A stretch of DNA of 64,000 nt from Spelaeicoccus albus (GCF_013409065.1 NZ_JACBZP010000001.1:3916518-3980517); one strand, 5' to 3'; shown: positions 14,832 through 24,161, numbered from the stretch's first letter. Made by a program: numbers and translations. Notes: generated by a model from the sequence alone, not told the origin.

Positions 14832-15942
14832 CGTTCATGCGCTTTTGCCACTGAGCACACCAGCCGGCCGTTGTGAATCCCAGTGCCACGTTGACCGACA
14901 ACATGTACGAGTTCTCGGCGGCGTTCCACGTGTGGACTCGTCGCACAGCCGGCCGCGCGGCAGCCAGCCTGCGCAAATTCCCGGTCTTCACGAACTGACC
15001 GAGCTTGCGCCCGCGATGCTCGGCGAGAACGAGCGTGTCGTTTTGAAACGCAATAGTCTCGTCATGATCGGGCACCACTATCTCGGTGAAGCCGACAAGT
15101 CGCCCGGACGGCACGTGCTCGGCTGCGCAGACCAGCGCAGTGCGCCTCTGCTGACGAAGTGTCGACTCGTTGTCGCGCACGCGTGCGGCGTCCCAACTCT
15201 CCTCGACGGCCTCGATGCCGGCGGACGGCGCGTCGGTGCTCATGCGCGTGCTCAACCATGCCAGGTCGTCGACCCATTCGTCCGGGCAGCGGTCGGTCCA
15301 GGTCACGAGTCGATAGTCGTGCGGCGCATTTGCCCGCCCGATCGCTTCGGCTTCGAGTCGCGCCACCAGCCGGGCGTCCGCCGGCATCGGCAGCACGCTG
15401 TAGCGTTCGACCTGCTCGAGCACGAATCCGCGGGCCAACGCAAACCGCGCCGCGGCATCATCCGGAATCTCCCCGACTCCGGATTTGGCTCTCACATCGC
15501 GACGCCCGCAGGCGGTGCCGGCCGGATGATCCGAATCCGACACAAGCACGGACCGTCCGTTCCGACGACAGAATTCGGTGAGCGCGACAAACAACGCCGA
15601 GCCGATACCCTGCCGCCTCCGGTCCGGGAGAACCGCCACGTGCGCGCGGGCCCGATCGGTGTCGTCGACCAGCGATCGGCCTATCGACGCGCGGCCGACC
15701 ACCAGATCGCCGTCCCAGGCCAGCAGCCTGTCGATACGGCTGTATTCCTCGTGGGCCAGTTCGGCAAATCGCTCGCGCGCCGTATGCACGAGGTCGGTAT
15801 AACCGAAATCGGTGAGGGCGCACTCCCGCTCCAGTGCAATCAGGCCGTGGAGGCCGGCGGCGTCCGCGTCGTCCAGCGATCGCGGCCGGGCCATCGGCTC
15901 GATGACGATGCCGTTTCGCTCAAAGTTCACCTCGGTGGTCAT
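14821..15942 (-). CDS. Tandem GNAT-family acetyltransferase
   Basis: A 373-residue protein made of two GNAT folds. The first has an acetyl-CoA binding stretch at about residues 108-117 (VLPDRRRQGIGSAL). The second has a weaker version near 307-318 (LAEHRGRKLGQFV) followed by NAAENSYMLSVNVALGF, a typical GNAT C-terminal helix. The substrate cannot be read from the sequence. It is the only gene on its transcript, between rplA and the convergent dedA gene. Confidence 0.8.
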   Translation of the reverse strand: MTTEVNFERNGIVIEPMARPRSLDDADAAGLHGLIALERECALTDFGYTDLVHTARERFAELAHEEYSRIDRLLAWDGDLVVGRASIGRSLVDDTDRARAHVAVLPDRRRQGIGSALFVALTEFCRRNGRSVLVSDSDHPAGTACGRRDVRAKSGVGEIPDDAAARFALARGFVLEQVERYSVLPMPADARLVARLEAEAIGRANAPHDYRLVTWTDRCPDEWVDDLAWLSTRMSTDAPSAGIEAVEESWDAARVRDNESTLRQQRRTALVCAAEHVPSGRLVGFTEIVVPDHDETIAFQNDTLVLAEHRGRKLGQFVKTGNLRRLAAARPAVRRVHTWNAAENSYMLSVNVALGFTTAGWCAQWQKRMNAIS

Positions 15943-16028
15943 CCGCTAACGTTCACCCATCCGGCGACGCGTCCGCAACCGATTTATCCGCCCGTTCCGC
16001 GTGGATCGGTGGACGGCGGGCCGGCAAC

Positions 16029-16070
16029 AAAAAGGGCCGCCGGCGAGTCTCCTCACCGACGGCCCTTTTT
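16029..16070. terminator. Bidirectional terminator between rplA and the GNAT gene
   Basis: An AAAAAGGGCCG ... CGGCCCTTTTT inverted repeat forms an 11-bp stem with A and T runs on both ends. It lies 14 bases past the rplA stop and ends the rplK-rplA transcript. Reading from the other side, it lies upstream of the GNAT gene. Confidence 0.85.
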
Positions 16071-16083
16071 GCAGGTTCGAGCG

Positions 16084-16779
16084 TTAGGCGCCCGCAACGT
16101 TCGGGTCCAGCGCGATGCCGGGACCATTCGTCGTGGAGATCGTCGCCTTCTGCACGTAGCGTCCCTTGGACGACGACGGCTTCAACCGCACAACCTCTTC
16201 GAGAGCTGCGTTCAGGTTTTCCTGCAGCGCGCTTTCGGAGAACGACACCTTCCCCACCACGAAGTGCAGGTTGGCGTGCCGATCGACGCGGAATTCGATC
16301 TTGCCGCCCTTGATGTCGGTCACGGCCTTGGCCACGTCCATGGTCACGGTGCCGGTCTTCGGGTTCGGCATCAGGCCGCGCGGCCCGAGTACCTTGCCGA
16401 GTCGGCCGACCTTGCCCATCAGGTCGGGCGTGGCGACTGCCGAATCGAAGTCGGTGAAGCCGTTCGCCACCTTTTCCAGCAATTCGTCGGAACCGACGAA
16501 GTCGGCTCCGGCTTCGCGTGCCGCTTCCGCACGGTCACCGGTTGCGAAAACCAGGACCCGGGCCGTCTTACCGGTGCCGTTCGGAAGGTTGACGGTGCCG
16601 CGCACCATTTGATCGGCCTTGCGCGGGTCGACGCCCAGACGCAGGGCGACCTCGACGGTCGCGTCGAATTTGGAAACCGAGGTCTCCTTGGCCAGTTTCA
16701 ATGCTTCGGTCGACGAGTACTGGTAGTCGGCTTCGACCTTGGCCGCTGCGGCCCGATAGGCCTTGCTGCGCTTTGTCAT
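16084..16779 (-). CDS. rplA: 50S ribosomal protein L1
   Basis: The L1 stalk protein, which binds 23S rRNA and assists release of deacylated tRNA. The 231 residues contain the family signature [15 protein letters not shown] (near 127-141) and the N-terminal [15 protein letters not shown] segment. L1 is commonly a translational repressor of its own rplK-rplA mRNA. It lies 78 bases downstream of rplK. Confidence 0.97.
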   Translation of the reverse strand: MTKRSKAYRAAAAKVEADYQYSSTEALKLAKETSVSKFDATVEVALRLGVDPRKADQMVRGTVNLPNGTGKTARVLVFATGDRAEAAREAGADFVGSDELLEKVANGFTDFDSAVATPDLMGKVGRLGKVLGPRGLMPNPKTGTVTMDVAKAVTDIKGGKIEFRVDRHANLHFVVGKVSFSESALQENLNAALEEVVRLKPSSSKGRYVQKATISTTNGPGIALDPNVAGA

Positions 16780-16857
16780 CTGCGTATCTCTCCTTAGCAG
16801 TCGTGGTGTGGGCCGGCAGTTGGCCCTGCCACTGGGGTTTGGTTAATCGACGGAACG

Positions 16858-17289
16858 TCAGTCTTCGACGGTGACGCCCATGGAGCGGGCCGTGCCCGCC
16901 ACGATCTTGGACGCGGCGTCCATATCGTTCGCGTTCAGATCTTCCATCTTCGTCGTCGCGATCTCGCGGACCTGCTCGGCGGTGATCTTGCCGACCTTGT
17001 CCGTGTGCGGCGTTCCCGATCCCTTGGCGACGCCCGCCGCCTTTTTGATCAGTTCGGCCGCAGGCGGCGTCTTCGTGATGAATGTGAACGAACGGTCTTC
17101 GTACACGGTGATCTCCACCGGCACGACGTTGCCGCGCTGGGATTCCGTCTCGGCGTTGTACGCCTTGCAGAATTCCATGATGTTGACGCCGTGCTGGCCC
17201 AGCGCGGGGCCGATCGGCGGGGCCGGGTTAGCAGCACCAGCTTGAATCTGGAGCTTGATAAGGCCGGCGACCTTTTTCTTCGGAGGCAT
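16858..17289 (-). CDS. rplK: 50S ribosomal protein L11
   Basis: A 143-residue protein of the GTPase-associated centre. It begins [36 protein letters not shown], the near-invariant N-terminal domain with the proline-rich helix (thiostrepton region), and ends with the rRNA-binding domain. The start ATG at 17289 is chosen for this conserved N-terminus and an AAGGA 7 bases upstream; an earlier in-frame start would add 22 atypical residues. Confidence 0.97.
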   Translation of the reverse strand: MPPKKKVAGLIKLQIQAGAANPAPPIGPALGQHGVNIMEFCKAYNAETESQRGNVVPVEITVYEDRSFTFITKTPPAAELIKKAAGVAKGSGTPHTDKVGKITAEQVREIATTKMEDLNANDMDAASKIVAGTARSMGVTVED

Positions 17290-17372
17290 TTTCGGGTCCT
17301 TAACTTCTGTTGTGAGACGTTTGCCTTCCCCGCGCCGGGCGCGGAGCAAACGCATCCATTATTCCATGCTTT

Positions 17373-17431
17373 CGCCGCCGCTGAAACCAGCGACGGCGGA
17401 AGCTTCCCTGCACGGCCTGCCGTGCCGGAAG
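17373..17431 (-). promoter_or_regulatory. Two hairpins and a candidate promoter between nusG and rplK
   Basis: Directly after the nusG stop comes a hairpin (17403-17431: CTTCC..GCACGG / CCGTGC..GGAAG), then a second one (17373-17398: CGCCGCCGCTG pairing with CAGCGACGGCG, one mismatch, AAAC loop). Just past them on the minus strand an AATAAT -10-like box has a poor -35 (TTTCAG) 17 bases upstream. The hairpins may limit read-through from nusG, and the promoter could give rplKA separate expression. These roles are inference. Confidence 0.4.
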
Positions 17432-17434
17432 TTC

Positions 17435-18283
17435 TTAAATCTTGGCAACCTGGTTGAACGCGAGTTCCACCGGGACGTCGCGCTCAAAGATCGACAGCAA
17501 CACGACGAGCTTCTGGGTCTCGGCCTTGATCTCGGTGACGGTGGCCGGGTGTCCTTCGAACGACCCTTCCTTGACCATGATCGATTCGCCGACCTCGAAC
17601 TCGACCTCGATGGGCGAGGCCTTTTCCTGTCCGCCCTTGCCGCTGCCGGCCGCTTCGGGCTGTTCGGTTTCGAACACCGGAGCGAGCATCGTGAAGACCT
17701 CATCGATACGAAGCGGCACGGGGTTGTGCGCATTGCCCACGAATCCAGTCACGCCGGGGGTATGCCGGACGGCGCCCCAGGACTCGTCGGTCAGTTCCAT
17801 CCGCACCAGCACGTAGCCGGGGATCCGGACGCGGCGCACTTGCTTGCGCACCGAGTTCTTGATCTCGACGACGTCTTCCATCGGCACCTCGATCTGGAAG
17901 ATGAAATCTTCCATGTTGAGGCTGACAATGCGGTTTTCCAGATTCGCCTTGACGCGGTTTTCGTACCCTGCGTACGAGTGGATGACGTACCAGTCGCCGT
18001 CTTGGACGCGCAATTCGGCCTTGAACTCTTCGGCAGGGTCGACAGCGGCGGCCTCGGCATCGTCCGCGCCGGCATCGTCCGCGCCGGAAACGTCTTCGGC
18101 ACCGGCAGCGTCGTCCATCTCGGCAACGGAGTCCACTTGATCGGCGTCAACTGTCTCGGTGGCGTTGTCGGCAGCCGCCTGCGACTCTGCCTCGACGCCG
18201 GCGTCAGGCGTTCCGACTTCGGGCGTCACGGTCTCGGGGTCGACGGCCGGGTCGACGTTCGAACCGGCTTCAGATTCCGACAT
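17435..18283 (-). CDS. nusG: Transcription termination/antitermination factor NusG
   Basis: NusG binds the RNA polymerase clamp and links it to Rho or ribosomal protein S10. The 282 residues are longer than the E. coli type because of an acidic Ala/Asp/Glu-rich extension of about 88 residues, usual in actinobacteria. The NGN domain starts at DWYVIHSYAGYENRVKANL and includes RIPGYVLVRMELTDESW. The C-terminal KOW domain contains EGSFEGHPATVTEI. It sits between secE and rplK, the classical order. Confidence 0.96.
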   Translation of the reverse strand: MSESEAGSNVDPAVDPETVTPEVGTPDAGVEAESQAAADNATETVDADQVDSVAEMDDAAGAEDVSGADDAGADDAEAAAVDPAEEFKAELRVQDGDWYVIHSYAGYENRVKANLENRIVSLNMEDFIFQIEVPMEDVVEIKNSVRKQVRRVRIPGYVLVRMELTDESWGAVRHTPGVTGFVGNAHNPVPLRIDEVFTMLAPVFETEQPEAAGSGKGGQEKASPIEVEFEVGESIMVKEGSFEGHPATVTEIKAETQKLVVLLSIFERDVPVELAFNQVAKI

Positions 18284-18343
18284 TCTCCTGCTTTCTGTTC
18301 ATTGTCACTCATGCGTGCGGGGCCGTGCGGCGGATCCGGGCCG

Positions 18344-18610
18344 CTACATGCTCCAGTTGAATTTTCCGGCAAATACCCATCCGGCAATTCCGCCGAACAA
18401 GAAATCCAAGCCGGTCACGATCGCCATCATGATGACCACGAAGACCACCACGACGATCGTCATGTTGACGAGTTCTTTGCGAGTGGGCCGAACGACTTTC
18501 TTCAGCTCGGCAATGACTTCCCGCAGGAATCGCCACATCCGCGCGAAAATGTTCCGCGGGCGGTCCTTGCCGCCTGGGCTCTCTTTCGCCTTTGATGGCG
18601 TTTCGGTCAC
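18344..18610 (-). CDS. secE: Preprotein translocase subunit SecE
   Basis: The small subunit of the SecYEG channel, 88 residues. It has a charged N-terminus, an amphipathic helix (FLREVIAELKKVVRPTRKEL, the most conserved SecE segment) and one membrane helix (about 48-75). The start is GTG at 18610 with TGAGGAA 4-5 bases upstream. It lies 60 bases upstream of nusG and 49 bases downstream of tRNA-Trp. Confidence 0.95.
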   Translation of the reverse strand: MTETPSKAKESPGGKDRPRNIFARMWRFLREVIAELKKVVRPTRKELVNMTIVVVVFVVIMMAIVTGLDFLFGGIAGWVFAGKFNWSM

Positions 18611-18659
18611 GAATTCCTCACTCGTCCATCTCGATGTCGGCGGCTACCGTTTACCTGAG

Positions 18660-18732
18660 CAGGGTAGACAGGACTCGAACCTGCAACCTGCGGTTTTGGA
18701 GACCGCTGCGCTACCAATTGCGCCACTACCCT
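18660..18732 (-). tRNA. trnW: tRNA-Trp (CCA anticodon)
   Basis: A 73-base cloverleaf on the minus strand with acceptor AGGGTAG / CTACCCT, discriminator G, anticodon CCA in CTCCAAA, and a normal TTCGAGT T-loop. The 3' CCA is not encoded. Placement upstream of secE-nusG is conserved in actinobacteria. Confidence 0.97.
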
Positions 18733-18787
18733 TGGCTACGTCCGAATGGGCGCAGTCGATTACAGCGGATTAAACCGCCAAGACTCG

Positions 18788-18817
18788 AGTTTACGCAGAA
18801 GGTGCACTCCTGCGCAA
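18788..18817 (-). promoter_or_regulatory. Candidate promoter for tRNA-Trp/secE
   Basis: The minus-strand -10 TAAACT (18788-18793) has a TTGCGC (18812-18817) 18 bases upstream, with an inferred start about 48 bases before the tRNA. The -35 is poor, so this is a tentative call. Confidence 0.35.
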
Positions 18818-18877
18818 AAGCTCGGGCGCCCCCGACCGGCTCTGACGAATGACCGGGTCCGAGGATAATGAACACCG

Positions 18878-19801
18878 ATGACTTCTTCGCATCCGAGTCC
18901 CCGCGGGGCCGGACGTTTCGCGCCCAGCCCGTCGGGCCCGTTGCATCTGGGTAATCTTCGCACGGCGTTGCTGGCCTGGCTGTTCGCCCGGTCGACCGGT
19001 CGCCGGTTCCTGCTGCGCGTAGAGGATCTGGATGCCGACCGCTCGCGTTTCGCCGGTCAGCAGCTCGACGAATTGCAGTCGCTCGGGTTGACGTGGGACG
19101 GCGAGCCGGTCTACCAGTCCGACCGGCTGCCGCTTTACCGGGAGGCTCTCGACGTCTTGCGCGAAGCCGGACACGTGTACGAGTGTTTTTGCTCGAGGCG
19201 GGAGATCCGACAGGCCGCCAGCGCGCCGCATTCGCCGGTCCGCCGTTATCCGGGCACGTGCCGCAATTTGACGGACGCAGAGGTACGGCAGCGCCGCCGG
19301 GATCGAGCGCCGGCACTGCGGTTGCGTACCGATGCCTCGACGGGCACCGTGCACGATCTCGTGGCCGGCGTCCACCGCGCCGCGCTCGACGACATGGTCC
19401 TCCAGCGCCGCGACGGCACACCGGCCTACAATCTCGCGGTCGTCGTCGACGATGCCGCCTGCGGCATTGATCAGGTCGTCCGCGCCGACGACCTGCTCGA
19501 TTCGGCGGTGAGTCAGGCGTACCTGGCCGGCTTGCTCGACCTTCCGGTGCCCGAGTATGCACACGTGCCGCTGGCTGTGGGGCGCTCCGGACGCCGGCTG
19601 GCCAAGCGGGACGGCGACGTCACCCTCGAACGGCTTGCCGCACGCGGCCGGTCGGCGCAGTGGGCACTCGACCTCATCGCGTCGTCCTTGAGCGGTGCCG
19701 TGGCCGCCCGGCCCGGACGTTCGCCCGCCCAGTTACTCGACTCCTTCGATCCGGCGCTGCTGCCTGCCGGCCCGTGGTCGGTTCCGACCGAGTTGCCGTG
19801 A
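18878..19801 (+). CDS. gluQ: Glutamyl-Q tRNA(Asp) synthetase
   Basis: A paralogue of the GluRS catalytic domain that attaches glutamate to queuosine in the tRNA-Asp anticodon. The 307 residues hold the catalytic domain only. Motifs seen: FAPSPSGPLHLGNLRTAL (HIGH-type), RVEDLDADR, a zinc-site region with CFCSRREI and YPGTC, and RRLAKRDGDV (KMSKS-type). There is no anticodon-binding domain, which separates it from true GluRS. A GATAAT box at 18864-18869 lies 8 bases before the ATG, with CTGACG 16 bases further up, so the mRNA may be leaderless. It overlaps ogt by one base. Confidence 0.9.
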   Translation: MTSSHPSPRGAGRFAPSPSGPLHLGNLRTALLAWLFARSTGRRFLLRVEDLDADRSRFAGQQLDELQSLGLTWDGEPVYQSDRLPLYREALDVLREAGHVYECFCSRREIRQAASAPHSPVRRYPGTCRNLTDAEVRQRRRDRAPALRLRTDASTGTVHDLVAGVHRAALDDMVLQRRDGTPAYNLAVVVDDAACGIDQVVRADDLLDSAVSQAYLAGLLDLPVPEYAHVPLAVGRSGRRLAKRDGDVTLERLAARGRSAQWALDLIASSLSGAVAARPGRSPAQLLDSFDPALLPAGPWSVPTELP

Positions 19802-20304
19802 TGGACGCCGTCCGGCACCGAATCATCGACACCCCGGTCGGTGCGCTGTTGCTCGCGGCCACCGAGGCCGGGATCGTCCGGGTCGCGTTCGAACGGGAGA
19901 ATTTCGATGTCGTCCTTGCTGATCTCGCGGCCGCACTCGGTCCGACGGTTGCCCGTCCGACGACGCATCCGGCCGCCGCGGCCCGGCAGCTCGGCGAGTA
20001 CTTCGCCGGGCGGCGCACGGTATTCACTGTCCCGGTCGACTACGCGCTGTCGTCGGGATTCAGGCTGCTCGTGCTCCGGTATCTGCCGCAGGTGCCGTAC
20101 GCGAGCACCGTCTCATACGGGGAGGTCGCGGGCGCGGTCGGCCACCCTCGTGCGGCGCGGGCCGTCGGCAGCGCGTGCCGGACGAATCCGCTGCCGATCC
20201 TCGTCCCGTGTCACCGCGTCGTGCATGCCGACGGCACGCCGGGCGGGTATCTCGGCGGGCTCGAGGCGAAGGCCGCGCTCCTGGCCCTCGAACAACAAGC
20301 GTGA
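19801..20304 (+). CDS. ogt: Methylated-DNA--[protein]-cysteine S-methyltransferase
   Basis: A 167-residue suicide enzyme that removes O6-alkyl groups from guanine in DNA. The active-site motif LVPCHRVV places the acceptor cysteine at residue 137, and the preceding RTNPLPI and following GTPGGYLGGLEAK segments are typical. The start ATG at 19801 overlaps the gluQ stop (TGATG), which argues for translational coupling and against the longer in-frame reading. The usual GTxFQ..VW stretch is altered to SSGFRLLVLRYL, so substrate range may differ. Confidence 0.92.
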   Translation: MDAVRHRIIDTPVGALLLAATEAGIVRVAFERENFDVVLADLAAALGPTVARPTTHPAAAARQLGEYFAGRRTVFTVPVDYALSSGFRLLVLRYLPQVPYASTVSYGEVAGAVGHPRAARAVGSACRTNPLPILVPCHRVVHADGTPGGYLGGLEAKAALLALEQQA

Positions 20305-20322
20305 ACGTACGTCACCGCGCCG

Positions 20323-20343
20323 GCGGGCCTCGCAACGGCCCGC
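20323..20343. terminator. Hairpin between convergent ogt and the phosphoesterase gene
   Basis: A perfect 7-bp GC stem (GCGGGCC / GGCCCGC) with a 7-base loop between two convergent genes. It lacks a clear T-run, so termination efficiency is uncertain. Confidence 0.5.
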
Positions 20344-22034
20344 TACCCCCCGGAACCTTCGGATTTGACCGGCTCCGGGACCTTGTCGTGTTTCTTCACG
20401 GTACCCGGCGCAATGCCGGGCACCGGCTTCCACGGCGCGATTGTCACGCTGCGATCCGGATGCACGGTGATCAATTGGTAGTCGAGCGCCCGGCCCGTGC
20501 TCTTGTCGAAGCGGAACAGCGTCATTTCCGCATCCATCTTCAACGGCCCCGGCGTGAGCGCGTTGGCACGTGCGCCGCCGGTCGTCGAATTGACGTAGCG
20601 GATGGACTTCCCCACTTGCTCCGGGCCGACGCGCCGGTGCCAGTGTCCGGAAATCTGCAAGGGCACGCATCCCTTGTCGGTAGTTGCCGCTCCGGCCAGC
20701 GGGTCGTGGATCAGCAGCAAATCGATGGGTTTGGCGGCACGGCACGTCGTGTCGGCCATGCGGGCACTCAGGCTCTGCACCGTCTCCTTGCCGACACGCT
20801 TGGTGCCCTGGCCGAAAATGGTGCGCCGCGGATCGGCATCGCCAATGATGCGGATACCGTCTACGGTGACGGCTTTGCCTTCCAAGACCGTGACGCCGGC
20901 CTTCTTCTCCTCGTCCACGGTGGCCGCGGAATCGTGATTGCCTTTCACCCAGACCTTGGAGATACCGTGCGGAATCGCCTTGGTCATCGAATCGACGCAA
21001 TATTTCTCGGTCGGCGTTCCCGTCATAGTGGCATCGCCGGCCGCCAACACGGCATCGACCTGGCGGGCGCCCGCAACACGGCCGATGATCCGCGACATTC
21101 CGACGTTGCAGTGAATGTCCGACACGATCAGGAATGTGGCGATGTCGTTCGGAAGCGGCGTCTCGTCCGGATCCGGGATACCGCCGGGACTCGGCGATGA
21201 AGTGGACGACGGGGGCGGGTTGAGCGCGTTCATTGCCGCCGGCTCCGAAGCCAGCTCGTCGTTCAAATTGGACAACGCCTTCGCGTAGAATTTTTCGTTG
21301 GCGTCGTAGTAGTCCACCACCGTGCCGCCGACCCGATCGACAATCGAACTGAACCGGCCGGTCACGCGAGCCCCTTCGAGCGGCGTCCCGGCAAACAGCG
21401 GGTCACCCTCGAACGGCGCCGGCGAGCTCGGCCAGGTCAGTACTCCGGCGACGAGCGCGACCACCGCAGCCGCAGCGATGCCGCCGGCGGTCATCTTCGG
21501 ACGCCGGCGCAGCCGGCCACGAATCTCGTCGCGCCGGGCGCGCCCCACCAACACGGACAGCCCGGCCGCTGCGGCCGTCAAGGCGAGGGCGCCCACGACA
21601 TCGCGAAACACGACGTCACGGACCACTTCTCGCACCGCCCGGTCAATTTGCGCGTCCGGGTCGGCGAAGAACAGCGAATAACTTTGCACATCGCTGGACA
21701 AGTCGTCCATCGTCGACGGCTTGTTGACGGCGGACAGATCGGCTTCGATCTCTTCGACCTGCACGTGCACGCCCAGCGGCCCGGGTACCTGCGGCAGCGG
21801 CATCTCGATCGTGCCGAGAGGCCCGAGATCAACGTCCAGAATGTTCGACGCCGTCACCTCGACGATGGCGGTATGCGGACCGAACTGGGCAGTTGCGCGG
21901 GCCGATAAGATCGCCCACGGCGCCATCAGGACAGCACTGATCGCGAAAACGACGAGTAGTGCCCAGACTCGCCGGGCGGCCGGCGAGGTGGCGGCCGATC
22001 GCACGCTTGGGAGCCGGCGGCCGCGAATGCTCAT
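20343..22034 (-). CDS. Membrane-anchored metallophosphoesterase
   Basis: A 563-residue protein. The N-terminal third has a membrane segment near residue 20-40, an extracytoplasmic segment, and two further helices around 155-175 and 190-210. The C-terminal half is a calcineurin-like phosphoesterase with the metal ligand motifs VSDIHCN, AAGDATM, VKGNHDS, and ISGHWHRR. The catalytic domain is therefore probably outside the cytoplasm, where it could act on nucleotides or phospholipid-linked phosphate; the substrate is unknown. The start ATG at 22034 (MSIRGRRL) is chosen because longer readings enter the divergent add-like gene. Confidence 0.85.
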   Translation of the reverse strand: MSIRGRRLPSVRSAATSPAARRVWALLVVFAISAVLMAPWAILSARATAQFGPHTAIVEVTASNILDVDLGPLGTIEMPLPQVPGPLGVHVQVEEIEADLSAVNKPSTMDDLSSDVQSYSLFFADPDAQIDRAVREVVRDVVFRDVVGALALTAAAAGLSVLVGRARRDEIRGRLRRRPKMTAGGIAAAAVVALVAGVLTWPSSPAPFEGDPLFAGTPLEGARVTGRFSSIVDRVGGTVVDYYDANEKFYAKALSNLNDELASEPAAMNALNPPPSSTSSPSPGGIPDPDETPLPNDIATFLIVSDIHCNVGMSRIIGRVAGARQVDAVLAAGDATMTGTPTEKYCVDSMTKAIPHGISKVWVKGNHDSAATVDEEKKAGVTVLEGKAVTVDGIRIIGDADPRRTIFGQGTKRVGKETVQSLSARMADTTCRAAKPIDLLLIHDPLAGAATTDKGCVPLQISGHWHRRVGPEQVGKSIRYVNSTTGGARANALTPGPLKMDAEMTLFRFDKSTGRALDYQLITVHPDRSVTIAPWKPVPGIAPGTVKKHDKVPEPVKSEGSGG

Positions 22035-22080
22035 GAGACCATACTGCCGGACAGCCGGGCGGATGAGGCAAACTCGAGAA

Positions 22081-23103
22081 ATGGTCTTGGATTTGGCGAC
22101 ACTGCCCAAAGCGCATCTGCACGTGCATTTCACCGGCTCGATGCGGGTCGATACCGTCGTCGATCTGGGCGAGCAACACGGCATCCCCGTACCGGCAAGC
22201 GTGCGCACGCAGGAACTGCCCGACCTGACGCCGGATGCGCGCGGCTGGTTCCGGTTCCAACGCATTTACGACGCCGCACGCGCGGTCGTGCGCAGCGAAT
22301 CGGACATGCGCCGGATCGTCGCCGAGGCCGCGGAGGACGACAGGGCCGAGGGGTCGGCGTGGCTTGAGCTGCAAGTCGACCCGACGTCGTACGCGCCGCA
22401 CGTCGGGGGCATCACGCCGGCACTCGAGATAGTGCTGGATGCCGCCGCACAGGCTTCCGACGACGATTTCGGCGTCGCCGTCATCGTTGCGGCTTCGCGC
22501 ACGCGCCACCCCCTGGATGCACGCGCCCTGGCCCGACTGGCGGCCCGGTACGCCGGCGACCGACCCGGCACCGTCGTCGGTTTCGGATTGAGCAACGATG
22601 AACGCCGCGGCGTCACCACCGATTTCGGCAGGGCGTTCGATATCGCCCGTCGAGCGGGACTCGGATCGATGCCGCACGGCGGCGAGCTGCTCGGCCCCGA
22701 TCACGTGCGCGAAGTACTCGCGACCTTGCACCCCGACAGGCTTGGTCACGGCGTCCGAGTGACGGAAGATTCGGACCTGCTGGCACGCGTCATTGACGAG
22801 CAGATCGCACTCGAGGTCTGCCCGGCGTCCAATGTCAGCTTGGGCGTGTACGACGGGCCCGACCGGGTACCGTTGCGGAGGTTGTTCGACGCCGGGGCCC
22901 GGATTGCGTTGGGCGCCGACGATCCGCTGCTGTTCGGCAGCCGACTGCTGGCTCAATACGAGACGGCGCGGGACGCTGCGGGCTTCTCCGATCCGGAACT
23001 TGCCGAATTGGCGCGCGGCTCGGTGCGCGCCTCCCGGGCGCCGGACGCGTTCAAGACGAACGTCTTGGCCGGGATCGACGACTGGCTGGCCTCTTCCTCT
23101 TAG
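22081..23103 (+). CDS. Adenosine deaminase family protein
   Basis: A 340-residue zinc hydrolase of the adenosine/AMP deaminase family. Zinc and catalytic motifs: HLHVHFTGS (metal HxH), PHGGE (usually HAGE), LGHGVR, CPASNVSLG (usually CPTSN), and LGADDPLLFG (usually TDDP). All metal ligands and the catalytic Glu are retained, so it should be active, but the altered flanking residues leave open whether the substrate is adenosine, adenine or another purine. The last 4 bases overlap the convergent murB. Confidence 0.85.
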   Translation: MVLDLATLPKAHLHVHFTGSMRVDTVVDLGEQHGIPVPASVRTQELPDLTPDARGWFRFQRIYDAARAVVRSESDMRRIVAEAAEDDRAEGSAWLELQVDPTSYAPHVGGITPALEIVLDAAAQASDDDFGVAVIVAASRTRHPLDARALARLAARYAGDRPGTVVGFGLSNDERRGVTTDFGRAFDIARRAGLGSMPHGGELLGPDHVREVLATLHPDRLGHGVRVTEDSDLLARVIDEQIALEVCPASNVSLGVYDGPDRVPLRRLFDAGARIALGADDPLLFGSRLLAQYETARDAAGFSDPELAELARGSVRASRAPDAFKTNVLAGIDDWLASSS

Positions 23104-24161
23104 AGCCGGCAGCCGATCAGGTCGGGTTCGGGGCGCAGGTCGATGCCGTACGCATCCCGGACGCCGGCCCGGACGACACGCGCCAGTTCGATCAGATCGG
23201 ACGCCGTCGCGCTCCCCCGGTTCGTCAGCGCCAACGTGTGCTTGGTCGACAGCGACGCGACTGACGGGTCAATGCCGAACCCCTTGGCAAATCCAGCGTG
23301 ATCGATCAGCCACGCCGCGCTGGACTTCACCAGCCCACCGTCGACCGGCCACGTTGGGGCGCCGTCCGGCACGGCGGACGGCTCGATGATCGGGTTGGTG
23401 AAAAACGAGCCGGCGCTGTACGTGTCCGGATCGTTCTTGTCGAGGACCATGCCTTTGCCGGCGCGCAGACGCAGGACGGCGTGCCGGACGGCTTGTGCCG
23501 ATGCACGCTCGCCGATCCGGACGCCGAGCGTTCGGGCGAGTTCGGCGTAGGCGACGGGTGCACTCCCGTCGGACACGTCCAGGGCGAATTCGACGTCGAG
23601 AACTATGTACCGCGGTTGTCCGAGTGCGCGCGCCGTACGTTTGAACAGTGAATCGCGGTAGGCGAATTCGCATTCGGAGCCGGAGAGTTCCAATTCGGCG
23701 CCGGCCTGCCGATCCCACACGTGCACCGTCGTGATGCGGGTCGCGACTTCGGTGCCGTAGGCGCCCACGTTCTGCACGGGCGTGGCGCCCGCGGAGCCGG
23801 GCACGCCGGAGAGGGCCTCGAGCCCGGACAGTCCCTCTTCCAAAGTGCGGGCCACGACGTCGTCCCACGTCATACCGGCCTCGACGCGGACCAACGCCCG
23901 GCCGGGCCCGTCGGGGGTGACGGTGATGCCGCGGGTACGCACGTGGATCACCGTGCCGGTGAAGCCTTCGTCGGCGACCAGCAGATTGGATCCGCCGCCG
24001 AGCACCAGCACGTCGCGCCCGGACGCCCCGCCCGGCATGGGGTGCTCGGCCAGAAGCCCCACGAGCTCCTCGCGGGTCGCGGCCCGGCGGTAGTCTCCGA
24101 TCGGGCCGCCGACCTTGAAAGTGGTCAGGTCGGCCAGCGACGGCGCTCCTTCACCGGTCAT
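23100..24161 (-). CDS. murB: UDP-N-acetylenolpyruvoylglucosamine reductase
   Basis: This flavoenzyme makes UDP-MurNAc, the second committed step of peptidoglycan precursor synthesis. The 353 residues include the FAD-binding LTTFKVGGP and VLGGGSNLLVADEGF segments, SGVPGSAGATPVQNVGAYG, YRDSLFK, and SAGSFFTNPI, which carries the catalytic Ser region. It is the third gene of a hadA-hadB-murB unit, with ATGA overlapping the hadB stop. Confidence 0.96.
   Translation of the reverse strand: MTGEGAPSLADLTTFKVGGPIGDYRRAATREELVGLLAEHPMPGGASGRDVLVLGGGSNLLVADEGFTGTVIHVRTRGITVTPDGPGRALVRVEAGMTWDDVVARTLEEGLSGLEALSGVPGSAGATPVQNVGAYGTEVATRITTVHVWDRQAGAELELSGSECEFAYRDSLFKRTARALGQPRYIVLDVEFALDVSDGSAPVAYAELARTLGVRIGERASAQAVRHAVLRLRAGKGMVLDKNDPDTYSAGSFFTNPIIEPSAVPDGAPTWPVDGGLVKSSAAWLIDHAGFAKGFGIDPSVASLSTKHTLALTNRGSATASDLIELARVVRAGVRDAYGIDLRPEPDLIGCRL

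Noticed and set aside
19660-19800. Longer N-terminus for the Ogt protein inside gluQ
   Set aside because: The extra residues are a frame shadow of gluQ; the domain begins at the ATG that overlaps the gluQ stop.
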